DNA of 64,000 nt from the NCBI GenBank assembly GCA_036386415.1, contig DASVVT010000007.1, positions 1-64,000 on the forward strand. The letters are read 5' to 3'. The stretch is from DASVVT01 sp036386415. Its GTDB lineage: Bacteria > Acidobacteriota > Blastocatellia > Pyrinomonadales > Pyrinomonadaceae. The notes under the pieces were generated by a model. That model was given only the letters and a program-made list of their open reading frames with translations. It had not been told where the DNA came from and did not search any database. The first letter of the stretch is position 1. Each line of letters begins with the position of its first letter. Position numbers and translations under genes: made by a program. Of this stretch, positions 51,852 to 60,461 are shown in pieces.

Positions 51852-52379
51852 ATGCTTCCAGACCTCTCGATCTTGCCGCGCACGCTCGGTTTAGCGGATG
51901 ATGCCGTAGAGCAGGAGCGTGAGCGGCGCGAGCTGCTGATAGTGCGCGCGGGCGCGAGGCTGCTCGGCGTGTTTGCGGATGAAGCGGGCAGCGTGACAAA
52001 GTGGCTGGAGCCGACGCCGCTGCCACGCGCGCCCGTGGCTGTGCTCGGCGTGGTCAGCGTACGCGGCCTGATGTTGTCCGTGCTTGATCCGCTCCAGCTT
52101 CTCGGCGAGCCATCCGCGCAGGAGGGGTCGCCGCGCCCTGCTTTCATCGTCGCGTTGCGCGGCGACGAGCAGCTTGCGCTCGCTGTTGATCACGCTCTGC
52201 GCATAGACGAAATCTTCGCCGACGAAATTGAGCCGCTCGCTCGCCGTAGCGCAGAGGGCGCGAGCGTCCTCTGCGGCGTCATTCAAAGTGGGGGTGAGCT
52301 GGTCGCCGTCCTCGACACCAAGGAGTTGTTCGCCGCCGCCATGCAGGGAGGGGAACGGCGACGACAACGACAGGGATGA
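51852..52379 (+). CDS. cheW: CheW-like adaptor protein
   Basis: The 175-residue protein has the CheW fold: LLIVRAGARLLGVFADEAG, then VLGVVSVRGLMLSVLDPLQLL and VCGVIQSGGELVAVLDT-like strands. It should bridge a receptor and CheA. There is no recognisable ribosome site; the ATG is 3 bp after a hairpin element, so translation may depend on that structure or be leaderless. The last residues (GERRRQRQG) and the TGA are read from the arm of the next hairpin element. Confidence 0.85.
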   Translation: MLPDLSILPRTLGLADDAVEQERERRELLIVRAGARLLGVFADEAGSVTKWLEPTPLPRAPVAVLGVVSVRGLMLSVLDPLQLLGEPSAQEGSPRPAFIVALRGDEQLALAVDHALRIDEIFADEIEPLARRSAEGASVLCGVIQSGGELVAVLDTKELFAAAMQGGERRRQRQG

Positions 52380-52468
52380 GGGCGGAGGGATGAGGGATGA
52401 ATGATTGAGCCAACCATTCGTTGATTCAAGCACTCAACCCCTTTCATCCCTCATCCCTCATCCCTTAC
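52371..52468. repeat. Hairpin element, GGGATGA-type arms
   Basis: The left arm (from 52371) has GGGATGAGGG and GGGATGAATG units. The right arm (52441-52468) is CATCCCT repeats. The unit is 7 nt and contains TGA, which ends cheW (52377-52379). The HEAT-repeat gene begins 3 bp after it. Confidence 0.88.
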
Positions 52469-52471
52469 ATT

Positions 52472-54748
52472 ATGCCTTCTTCGCTTGAAGCGACGCTTGA
52501 TCGTGTGGAGCGCCTTGCCTCTTCGGGCTCGGCGGCAGATGTGCGCCAACTTGTGCGCCTGCTCGGCAACGAAGACTGGCAAACGCGCCGTGCGGCTGCC
52601 GAAGCAATCTCTTCCGCAGTGCAGTCGCGCCCGCCGGATTCAGACACTGAGACGCTCCTTGACGAGCTGATCGCGGCGGTCTCCGACCACCATCACGCCG
52701 GACGGCGCGCCGCCGCCGTGGTCGCGCTCGAAGGCATCGGAGCGCGCGCGCTGCCGCGCCTCTCGGCAGAACTGTTGAGCGCGCCTGCTTCTGCACGGAT
52801 CGCGCTGGCGGGCGTGATCGGCAGCGTCGGGGGCATCGAAGCCGTCCGCTTGCTTGAACCGCTCGTCCTGGACGCAGACACCAACGTGGCGACCGCCACC
52901 ATCGCCGCCCTCGGGCGCACGCGTCATACTGCGGCCACACAGATTCTTCTCAACTATCTGGATGCGGAGGACGATTGGCTGCGCTTCTCGGCGGTCGGCG
53001 CGCTCGGTGAGCTTGGCGATGAGCGCGCCATTGAGCGCATCGAGGGGTTGCTCGAAGAACCTATCATGCAGGAAGCGGCAGCCGCCGCGCTCGTTGAGGT
53101 CAGCACAGTTTCCGCCGCTCGTGCTCTCGCACGCCACCTGCGCGCAGCAGACGGCACGTTGCGCCCTGTGGTGCTCGCGGCGCTCGTCTCGCTCAGCAAT
53201 GATGAACGCCCCGAGGTGCCGCGCGCCATCTCTGAAAAGCTGCGCGAGGTTGCGCAACGCGCGCTTCGTGAGACGGCGGACGATGCGACCTTTGGCGATA
53301 TTCTGCGCATGACATCGACGGGCGACCCCGAAATCGCGCGTGTCGGCCTCACAGCTCTCGGCTGGATGGGAGCCGTTCGCGCCGTTCCCATTATCGGCAG
53401 CGCGCTGAGCGATCCGGCGCTCTCGAAGACGGCGCGTCGTGCGCTCGCTGATCTTTCTCAAGAGCCTCAGGCGCTCGGCGCGATGCTCGAGGTTGAATCG
53501 GTTCTCATCTCTCCGGCAGAAGTGGCGGCGGCGATCAGCAACACGCGAAGCCTCGTCGCCATTGAAGCGGCGGCGCGTTTGAGCACGGACGCCGCAGACG
53601 CGGAGACGCTGGAAGCGAGCATCACAGCACTCGTGGCGGGACGCCTGTGGCTGCGCGAGCAGCGCGCAGAGTTGCTTCACACCAGCGACGCAGCGAGATT
53701 AGGAGAGAGCCTGCGCAACCTGCTGCGTGTCGCACATAACCGTGCGCTGCTGGAGATCGCCGAAACATTGGGCGTGCTCGCAGCGGCTCTCGCGCCCGCC
53801 CTGCCCACAGCCATCGCAGAAGAATTGTCTCACTCTGTTGACGAAGATCATATCCTGGCGCGACTGGCCTTTCTAGACAACGTCGATCCTCTGCGCGCAG
53901 CCGAAGAGGCAACCCGCGCGCAACGACACCGTAGCTCGCTGGTGCGCATGTCCGCCATTGAAATCCTCAGTTGGCGCGCCGATTCAAGAGAGCCTTTCTC
54001 TCTCACGTCGCACCTGACGGACGAATCAGCCGGGGTGCGGCGCGCGGCGACACGCGCGATGCGGCGCGGCGCGCCCAGTGCCGAAGCCCGCCGCGCCCTT
54101 CTCGCGGCGGTCGCAGACGAGGACATCTGGGTGAGATCGGAGGCCATCAGTACGCTCGGCGCTCTTTTCGGCTCGGACGCTCAGGTTCGCACGCAACTGC
54201 GCGAGCAACTGGACGCGCCGCATCCTCTGTGCCGTGTCGCCGCCGCCTTCGCGCTCTCTGCCCTGGCCGATGCGCGAGACTGGCGCTCGCTGGCCCAGAT
54301 GGCGCGACGCGACGCGCAGGCCGAGGCGAGACGCGCGGCGGTGCTCGCCTTCGCGCACTGCGAGCAGCCGCGCACGTTGCTCTCCGTCATGCGCACAGCC
54401 ATTCGCGACACGGCCTGGCCTGTCAGGCGCGCGGCAGTAGAAGTGCTGGCATCGAGCAAGGAGGCGAGCGCGCAGCGCCTTCTCCTTGAGATGGCCGGTG
54501 AGAAAGAAGAGGAGCCGGCGGTGCGCGGCGCGGCGCTTCGCGCGCTCGCAGACCACCACGCGCCGGAGACAATCGGGCTGGTCTGTCTGGCCCTCTCCCG
54601 GGGAGATGCCACGCTCACCGAAGACGCGTATGCGGCTCTTCTCACCTTGAAACCGTCGGGGCGCACGCGGGAGGAGATGCGCACGGTGAGCAAGACGTGC
54701 CCGCCGCGAGTCGCAGCAATCATCAATACAGTGACGACTGACGAGTAA
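52472..54748 (+). CDS. HEAT-repeat protein in chemosensory cluster
   Basis: I start at the ATG at 52472; the longer frame upstream is read from a hairpin arm. The 758-residue protein has about 18-20 HEAT/PBS-lyase-type repeats of roughly 31 residues (for example WQTRRAAAEAISSAV, RRAAVVALEGIGARALP, WLRFSAVGALGELGD, WPVRRAAVEVLASSK). It forms an alpha solenoid suited to protein binding. It has no signal peptide. Lying between cheW and cheR, it probably scaffolds a component of this chemosensory system; that role is inferred from position. Confidence 0.85.
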   Translation: MPSSLEATLDRVERLASSGSAADVRQLVRLLGNEDWQTRRAAAEAISSAVQSRPPDSDTETLLDELIAAVSDHHHAGRRAAAVVALEGIGARALPRLSAELLSAPASARIALAGVIGSVGGIEAVRLLEPLVLDADTNVATATIAALGRTRHTAATQILLNYLDAEDDWLRFSAVGALGELGDERAIERIEGLLEEPIMQEAAAAALVEVSTVSAARALARHLRAADGTLRPVVLAALVSLSNDERPEVPRAISEKLREVAQRALRETADDATFGDILRMTSTGDPEIARVGLTALGWMGAVRAVPIIGSALSDPALSKTARRALADLSQEPQALGAMLEVESVLISPAEVAAAISNTRSLVAIEAAARLSTDAADAETLEASITALVAGRLWLREQRAELLHTSDAARLGESLRNLLRVAHNRALLEIAETLGVLAAALAPALPTAIAEELSHSVDEDHILARLAFLDNVDPLRAAEEATRAQRHRSSLVRMSAIEILSWRADSREPFSLTSHLTDESAGVRRAATRAMRRGAPSAEARRALLAAVADEDIWVRSEAISTLGALFGSDAQVRTQLREQLDAPHPLCRVAAAFALSALADARDWRSLAQMARRDAQAEARRAAVLAFAHCEQPRTLLSVMRTAIRDTAWPVRRAAVEVLASSKEASAQRLLLEMAGEKEEEPAVRGAALRALADHHAPETIGLVCLALSRGDATLTEDAYAALLTLKPSGRTREEMRTVSKTCPPRVAAIINTVTTDE

Positions 54749-54750
54749 AA

Positions 54751-54815
54751 GCAGTTTTCAGTTTTCAGTTTTCAGAAAAGGGGCTATGCTCTGAAAACCG
54801 AAAACTATAAACTGA
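54751..54815. repeat. Hairpin element, TTTTCAG-type arms
   Basis: CAGTTTTCAGTTTTCAG units (54752-54775) face CTGAAAACCGAAAAC and AAACTG (54791-54813). The unit is 7 nt. It lies just before the cheR ATG. Confidence 0.85.
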
Positions 54816-54819
54816 TCTG

Positions 54820-55701
54820 ATGCCTTTAGCCTCTTTCAATTCCGGGCAATTGCCTTTTTCGCGCGATGGCGGACGTCCAGCGATGGACGAAACGACATTC
54901 TTGCGCCTGCGCGATCTGATTTATCAGGCTTCGGGACTCTACTTCGATCAAAAGTTGCAGCCGATTCTCGAACGGCGTCTGCGCCCGCGCGTCGAGGCGC
55001 TGCACTTGGGCGGCTTCGAGCAATACTATCTATATCTTCAGTTCGACCGCGAAAGGCGCGACGAGCTGCAACTGGCGCTCGACGCCGTCGCCGTCCACGA
55101 GACATATTTCTTTCGCGAGATGCGGGCGCTGCGCGCCTTCAGCGAAGAGATGCTTCAGGAGATCAGCGCACGCCATCGCGCCACCACGCGCACCCTACGC
55201 GTCTGGAGCGCAGGGTGCTCGACCGGCGAAGAAGCCTACACGCTCGCCATACTGATTCTCGAATCCGGCCTCTTCGACGGTTGGAAGATAGAGCTGTCGG
55301 CCAGTGATCTATCGCAACGCGTGATCGCGGAAGCGCGGATGGGACGTTATCGTGCACACTCCTTCCGCACGATTGACGAGGAGCGGCGCGCTCGCTATTT
55401 CACCTTGCAGCCGGACGGCTCCTGGCTCATCGACGAGCGCCTGCGCGTGATGGTCAACTTCGGCTGCTTCAATCTGGCCGACAGTCGCCGCTTTCACATC
55501 TATTCCGATCTGGACGTGGTCTTCTGCCGCAACGTGATGCTCTATTTCGACACGGCGGCGCGCCGCCGCACCGTCACAGGCTTTCATCAGCAGCTACGCG
55601 AAGGTGGTTATTTAATCCTGGGCGCTTCCGAATCGCTCGTCTCGCTCAACGCCCCCTTCCGCCTCGCGCATTTGCAGAATGATTTGGTTTATCAGAAGTA
55701 G
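54820..55701 (+). CDS. cheR: CheR-type protein-glutamate methyltransferase
   Basis: The 293-residue protein has the helical N-terminal CheR domain (LRDLIYQASGLYFDQKLQP; ETYFFRE) and a SAM-binding domain (VWSAGCSTGEEAYTLAI, NVMLYFD, GYLILGASESL). It should methylate receptor glutamates. The start could also be the ATG at 54883 (MDETTFLRL). It is followed by cheB. The stop TAG (55699-55701) is the first TAG of a hairpin element. Confidence 0.92.
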   Translation: MPLASFNSGQLPFSRDGGRPAMDETTFLRLRDLIYQASGLYFDQKLQPILERRLRPRVEALHLGGFEQYYLYLQFDRERRDELQLALDAVAVHETYFFREMRALRAFSEEMLQEISARHRATTRTLRVWSAGCSTGEEAYTLAILILESGLFDGWKIELSASDLSQRVIAEARMGRYRAHSFRTIDEERRARYFTLQPDGSWLIDERLRVMVNFGCFNLADSRRFHIYSDLDVVFCRNVMLYFDTAARRRTVTGFHQQLREGGYLILGASESLVSLNAPFRLAHLQNDLVYQK

Positions 55702-55837
55702 ACAGTAGACAGTAGTCAGTAGACAGTAGAAAAGAAAAGCGATAGATACTGGTTCTCCGAATGATACCGGACAACAAAGCGAACGTGTCCTGTTGTTCTA
55801 CTGGCTACTGACTACTGACTACTGTCTACTGTCTACT
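55697..55837. repeat. CAGTAGT-family hairpin element (copy 12)
   Basis: The left arm 55697-55729 contains the cheR stop. The right arm 55796-55837 ends directly at the cheB ATG. The entire cheR-cheB gap is this element. Confidence 0.92.
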
Positions 55838-56896
55838 ATGACTTTCCGTCTTCTCATCGCCGACGATTCGCCGCTCTACCGTTTGCGGCTGTCGCAGATA
55901 TTTGCGGCCTCCGACCGTTTGCAGATCGTCGGGTTGGCGACGAACGGGCGCGAGGCCGTCCGCTTGATTAAGGAGCGTAGGGCGAACGTGCTCGTGCTCG
56001 ATCTGGAGATGCCGGAGCTGGACGGCTTCAGCGTGTTGCGCTGGACGATGAAGCACGCGCCGCTGCCCGTCGTGGTGTGCAGCGGCCTCGGCGAGCGCGA
56101 GAGCGTCTTTCAAGCGCTGGAAGCGGGCGCGGTGGACTTCATCACGAAGCCGGAGCTACGCCACGCCATACGCTCCGAAGAGTTTGCAGAGCACCTGCGC
56201 CTGCGCGTCGAGGCGGCGGCTGAAGCGCAAGCGCACACTATCGCGGAGCACGCCCCACAGGACGCACGCGCCTTCCTGGATGCGACGCGCCTCGCGCAGG
56301 TGACCGCGAAGCGGGCGAGGGCACGCATGGCCTGCATCGTCGGCTCTGCGGGAAGCCCTGCCGCCGTCACGCACATCATTTCGTGCCTGCGCCCGAACTT
56401 CCGCGCGCCCATCATCGTCGCCCTACACATGCCGCAGGGCTTCACACGCTCCTTCAGCGAGCGTCTCTCGCGCACGACAAGCTTCACTGTGCGCGAGGCG
56501 CGCGACGGCGAAAGGGTGACGGCAGATCATATCTTCATCGCGCCGGGCGGGCATCACACCACGGTCGCAGCGGATGATGAGGACGCGCTGCGCTTTCGCA
56601 TCTCTCCGGCGGATGGGCGCGATTTCTATGCGCCTTCTGCGAATCTCTTGCTCAGCAGCGTGGCACAGACGTGCGCCGCCCGCTCCCTCGGCGTGGTGCT
56701 TACGGGGATGGGCGACGACGGGCTTCGCGGCGCGCGCGCCATACGCGAAGCGGGCGGGCGCGTCATTGTCGAGTCGCGCGATTCAGCCGTCATCTGGGGT
56801 ATGCCGCGCGCCGTCTCCGAAGCCGGACTGGCCGACGCCGAACTCAATCCGGCAGCCATCGCCACCGCGCTCACGCTGCTCTGCGATAACACATGA
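55838..56896 (+). CDS. cheB: CheB-type protein-glutamate methylesterase
   Basis: The 352-residue protein has an N-terminal receiver (IADDSP, phospho-Asp55 in LDLEMPELDG, Lys in ITKPE) and a C-terminal methylesterase domain. The catalytic triad is conserved: Ser in GSAGSP (normally GASTGGP), His in VALHMPQGF and Asp in GMGDDGL. It should remove methyl groups or deamidate receptors after CheA phosphorylation. The ATG abuts the hairpin element with no ribosome site. It closes the cheW-HEAT-cheR-cheB run. Confidence 0.92.
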   Translation: MTFRLLIADDSPLYRLRLSQIFAASDRLQIVGLATNGREAVRLIKERRANVLVLDLEMPELDGFSVLRWTMKHAPLPVVVCSGLGERESVFQALEAGAVDFITKPELRHAIRSEEFAEHLRLRVEAAAEAQAHTIAEHAPQDARAFLDATRLAQVTAKRARARMACIVGSAGSPAAVTHIISCLRPNFRAPIIVALHMPQGFTRSFSERLSRTTSFTVREARDGERVTADHIFIAPGGHHTTVAADDEDALRFRISPADGRDFYAPSANLLLSSVAQTCAARSLGVVLTGMGDDGLRGARAIREAGGRVIVESRDSAVIWGMPRAVSEAGLADAELNPAAIATALTLLCDNT

Positions 56897-56900
56897 AGTC

Positions 56901-56970
56901 TCACGCCAGGACGCCAAGGCGCGAAGATAAGAAGCAACTCCTTTCTTCGCGTCTTGGCGTCCTGGCGTGA
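56901..56970. repeat. Hairpin element, CACGCCAGGACGCCAAGG-type arms
   Basis: The left arm (TCACGCCAGGACGCCAAGG, CGCGAAG) and right arm (CTTCGCGTCTTGGCGTCC, TGGCGTGA) match almost perfectly, with a loop of about 18 nt. It lies 4 bp after cheB and 41 bp before mutS2. Confidence 0.9.
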
Positions 56971-57011
56971 GGTTCTTCTTCGCCATCGCCGGATGTTAAG
57001 ATAGCTGACAG

Positions 57012-59507
57012 ATGCACGATCAAGCGTTTACCACACTGGAATACGACAAGCTGCGCGAGGTCGTCCGGCGCGGCGCGCAAACCTCTATGGGACGCGCGCG
57101 CGTCCGAGAGCTTGCGCCGCTCGATGATCTTGAGGGCTTACAGCGTGCGCTCGACGCCGTCTCCGAGTACATGGCCTTGCGGCAGCGGAGCGCGGCCTGG
57201 TCGTTTACGGAACTGGCCGACCCAGGGGAGTCGCTCGCGCGACTGCACATCGAAGGGGCGGCGCTTGAGCCGCTCGCCATTCTTGAGCTGGCGCGGCTGA
57301 GCGAGCAGGCACTGGCCGCGCGCGCCTTTATCATGGCCGAACGGGAGGCGTGTCCGGTGTTGTGGGAGATGGTCGAGGGGCTGCCGCGCGAATTGCACAG
57401 TCTGGCCGCGCGCGTCTCTTCTAGAATCCTGCCGAGCGGAGAACTGGATGATCGCGCGAGCCCGGAGCTGGCGCGCATACGCCACGAGATCATGCGCCTG
57501 CGCTCTTCCATCACGCGCTCGCTCGAAGGCTTGATGCGCCGTGGCGGCGAAGCGATTCAGGATCAACTGGTGACGCTCAGGAACGACCGCTTCGTGATCC
57601 CAGTCAAGTCGGATCATCGCGGGCGTGTGCAGGGCGTCGCGCACGGCTTTTCCTCATCGGGCGCGACCATCTTCGTAGAGCCCTTGGAGACGATTGACGC
57701 CAACAACGAGCTGCAATCGTTGCGCGAAACGGAAGAGCGCGAGATAGCCAGAATCCTTCTGACGCTGACAGATGAGCTGCGCCATCAGTTGCCCGCGCTT
57801 GAGATGGCTGCACGCGCGGTCGCGGAGCTTGATTTCGTCGGCGCGAAGGGTGTGTTTGCGGCGCGCTTTAACTGCACTGTGCCTTTGATTAGCCTCAAAG
57901 GCGTGCTTGAGCTGACAGAGGCGCGCCACCCCCTGCTCGAAGAGAACCTGCGCGCAGGGGGTGGCGCGGTCGTACCCGTTTCGTTCTCGCTTGAGCCAGA
58001 ACATCCCGTGATGGTTATTTCCGGCGCAAATGCTGGCGGCAAGACGGTCGTGCTGAAGACAGCGGGGCTGCTCTCATTGATGGCGCTCTCGGGTCTGCCC
58101 GTGCCCGCGCGCTCTGCGCACATACCCTTATACGCCTCCGTGCTCGCAGACATCGGCGACCATCAATCGCTCGCCGCGAATCTTTCGACCTTCACGGCAC
58201 ACGTCGCCAATATCAGCCGCATGATCGAGCTGTGCCGTGCGCCTGCGCTCGTGCTGCTTGATGAGGTTGGGACGGGGACAGACCCGGAGGAAGGCTCCGC
58301 TTTGGGCGTGGCCGTAGTCGATCATTTTCGCCGGGCGTGCGGCGCGCACGTGCTCGCCACGACGCACTACAGCGGCCTGAAGATGTACGCCGCAGGTGAA
58401 GAGGCGGTCATCAACGCGAGCGTGGAGTTTGATGAGAAGACGCTGAAGCCGACATACCGCCTGCTCGTCGGGATCGCCGGCGCGTCTTCGGGGCTGGAGA
58501 TCGCGCGTCGCTTCGGCTTCCCCGGCGAGATCGTCGAGGCCGCGTCCTCTCGCGTGGAAGTGTCTGCGCGCGAGACGGGCGCATACCTGCGGCGCATCAA
58601 GCGCGAGGCGGAGGAGGCGGAGAGCCTGCGACGCGCTCTTGAAGTGGAACGCGAGGCGGTGGCTGAGAAATATGCCTCGCTCGATGCGCAGGCCATGCGA
58701 CGCGAGCGTGAGCGCCAGGCAGAGTTCGAGACCGAGCTTCTGACGGCCATCGAAGAGTTTGAGAAGCGTTCGCGCGAGCTGGTTTCCAGTATCGAAGATC
58801 GCACGGAGCGTGCGCGCGCTGAACGCGAAGCGCAGAAACGAGCCGCAGAGCTTCGCCGCGAGGCCAAACGTGCAGCTTCTGCCGCCACGACACCGGCGCG
58901 AGTCGAAAGATCAACAGCGCGCGGCGTGCGCGTCGTACGCGACGGGCATGAACTGAATTTCGGACAATCAACTGCCGCCGAGGAAATACCACTGGCTCCA
59001 ACGGCAGCGGCGGCGCTGTCGCGACCCATCGTAGTGGGCGACCGCGTGCGGCTGCGCTCCTTCGGTTCAGTAGGCGTGGTGGACAAGCTGAACGGTGATG
59101 AAGCGGAAGTGCGCGTCAAGGCGCTGCGTTTCCGCGAGAAGGTTGCTAATCTAGACCTGCTTGAGCAGCAAGCGCCAGCTCAGCCGGACGCCGGGCGCAA
59201 AAGCCGTCTACAGCGAGTTTCGCGCGGGACGGAAGTCAACTTGCGCGCCTCCGACGATGACCCGCGCGCAGAGCTTAACCTTATCGGTCGCACGACAGAC
59301 GAAGCGGTTGACGAGACAGATAAATTTCTTGACGAAGCGTTTATGAACAGCCTTCACCATGTGCGCATCGTGCACGGCCACGGGACGGGCGCGCTTCGGC
59401 GTGCCATCAGTAATCTATTAAAAGATCATCCGCACGTTGAACGCTACGGACAAGCGCCGCCAGATCAGGGCGGCGCGGGCGCGACCGTCGTAGAGCTGAA
59501 GCAATAA
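57012..59507 (+). CDS. mutS2: Endonuclease MutS2
   Basis: The 831-residue protein has the MutS core and clamp helices, an ABC-type ATPase (Walker A GANAGGKTV, Walker B LLDEVGTGTDPEEG) and, after a long charged coiled coil (about residues 520-640), a KOW-like segment (VGDRVRLRSFGSVGVV) and a C-terminal Smr nuclease domain (LNLIGRTTDEAVDE; HGHGTGALRR). It lacks the mismatch-recognition domain. MutS2 suppresses homologous recombination and rescues collided ribosomes in some bacteria. The next gene starts 3 bp after its stop. Confidence 0.93.
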   Translation: MHDQAFTTLEYDKLREVVRRGAQTSMGRARVRELAPLDDLEGLQRALDAVSEYMALRQRSAAWSFTELADPGESLARLHIEGAALEPLAILELARLSEQALAARAFIMAEREACPVLWEMVEGLPRELHSLAARVSSRILPSGELDDRASPELARIRHEIMRLRSSITRSLEGLMRRGGEAIQDQLVTLRNDRFVIPVKSDHRGRVQGVAHGFSSSGATIFVEPLETIDANNELQSLRETEEREIARILLTLTDELRHQLPALEMAARAVAELDFVGAKGVFAARFNCTVPLISLKGVLELTEARHPLLEENLRAGGGAVVPVSFSLEPEHPVMVISGANAGGKTVVLKTAGLLSLMALSGLPVPARSAHIPLYASVLADIGDHQSLAANLSTFTAHVANISRMIELCRAPALVLLDEVGTGTDPEEGSALGVAVVDHFRRACGAHVLATTHYSGLKMYAAGEEAVINASVEFDEKTLKPTYRLLVGIAGASSGLEIARRFGFPGEIVEAASSRVEVSARETGAYLRRIKREAEEAESLRRALEVEREAVAEKYASLDAQAMRRERERQAEFETELLTAIEEFEKRSRELVSSIEDRTERARAEREAQKRAAELRREAKRAASAATTPARVERSTARGVRVVRDGHELNFGQSTAAEEIPLAPTAAAALSRPIVVGDRVRLRSFGSVGVVDKLNGDEAEVRVKALRFREKVANLDLLEQQAPAQPDAGRKSRLQRVSRGTEVNLRASDDDPRAELNLIGRTTDEAVDETDKFLDEAFMNSLHHVRIVHGHGTGALRRAISNLLKDHPHVERYGQAPPDQGGAGATVVELKQ

Positions 59508-59510
59508 TTT

Positions 59511-60383
59511 ATGTGCTCATCCATCAATAGAGATGCCTTGAAGCTGGTGATCGTCCTGTCCGGCATCTCTTTGCTGCTTCAGACGGATTTCCAGGCACGG
59601 GCGCAGACCGGCAATCAAACGGCACGCAAGTTTGACGAGTTTGGCGACATCTATCTCTCAGATAAAAAAGCGCGCCTGGATAACTTCGCGATACAGCTTT
59701 ATAACGAGCCGACGACGCGCGGCTTTGTCATGGTCTATCGCAGCCGTCGAGACCTTCCCGGACTTAATCATAGGTACGCACGCGTGATGCGGAATTATCT
59801 CGTCGAGACGCGCGGTATTTCGGCAGAGCGTGTCGTCACGGTGGACGGGGGCGTGGCGACCTGTCTGATGCATGAGCTCTGGATAGTGCCCGTCGGCGCG
59901 ACGCCGACTCCGCGAAGCGATGCTTATCAAGAGCCGATCACAGATACCGACTCGGCACGCAAATTTGACGAGCATTACTACGGGGACAGCGAAGAAGATG
60001 GCCCCTGGTTCGGCACGCTGCGTGATTTATCCACACAGCTTGAGGCTTTCGCCGCTGCCTTACAGCGAGAGCCACGCTCGCAGGCATACATCATCGCCTA
60101 CGCTAAGTATTATATTGAGCGAGGAGTTGATTCCAGCCGGGGAAGAGATAGAGAGTACAGGCGCGTCTACACAGACCCTCCGGGGATCGCATGGAAAGTG
60201 CTGAAGAGTGAGAAGGCTTTTTTAGCCAGGACGTACCATATCGCCCCCTCAAGAATTAAAGTTATTGATGGCGGTTATCGCAATCAGCGGCAGGTGGAGC
60301 TCTGGATTGTGCCGCGCGGCGTGCCTGCGCCAGTCCCGACTCCCAATCAGTTCCCGAGAAGGCGTAGAGCCTCATCGAGATGA
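59511..60383 (+). CDS. Secreted duplicated-domain protein, function unknown
   Basis: The 290-residue protein has a signal peptide (LVIVLSGISLLLQTDFQARA) and two related halves. Each has an ARKFDEFGD / ARKFDEHYY start, a central YRSRRDLPG / YAKYYIERG block, and a VVTVDGG / IKVIDGG strand followed by ELWIVPVGA / ELWIVPRGV. The fold is probably OmpA-C-like or a related alpha/beta repeat, but I cannot assign a family. It follows mutS2 by 3 bp. The C-terminus is Arg/Pro-rich. Confidence 0.65.
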   Translation: MCSSINRDALKLVIVLSGISLLLQTDFQARAQTGNQTARKFDEFGDIYLSDKKARLDNFAIQLYNEPTTRGFVMVYRSRRDLPGLNHRYARVMRNYLVETRGISAERVVTVDGGVATCLMHELWIVPVGATPTPRSDAYQEPITDTDSARKFDEHYYGDSEEDGPWFGTLRDLSTQLEAFAAALQREPRSQAYIIAYAKYYIERGVDSSRGRDREYRRVYTDPPGIAWKVLKSEKAFLARTYHIAPSRIKVIDGGYRNQRQVELWIVPRGVPAPVPTPNQFPRRRRASSR

Positions 60384-60461
60384 GAGAAGCTACATCCAAC
60401 GAGCCGTCCGCCTAAACTCCGGGAACGTTGAGCACTTGAATAGAAGGCCGGTTACGTCACT

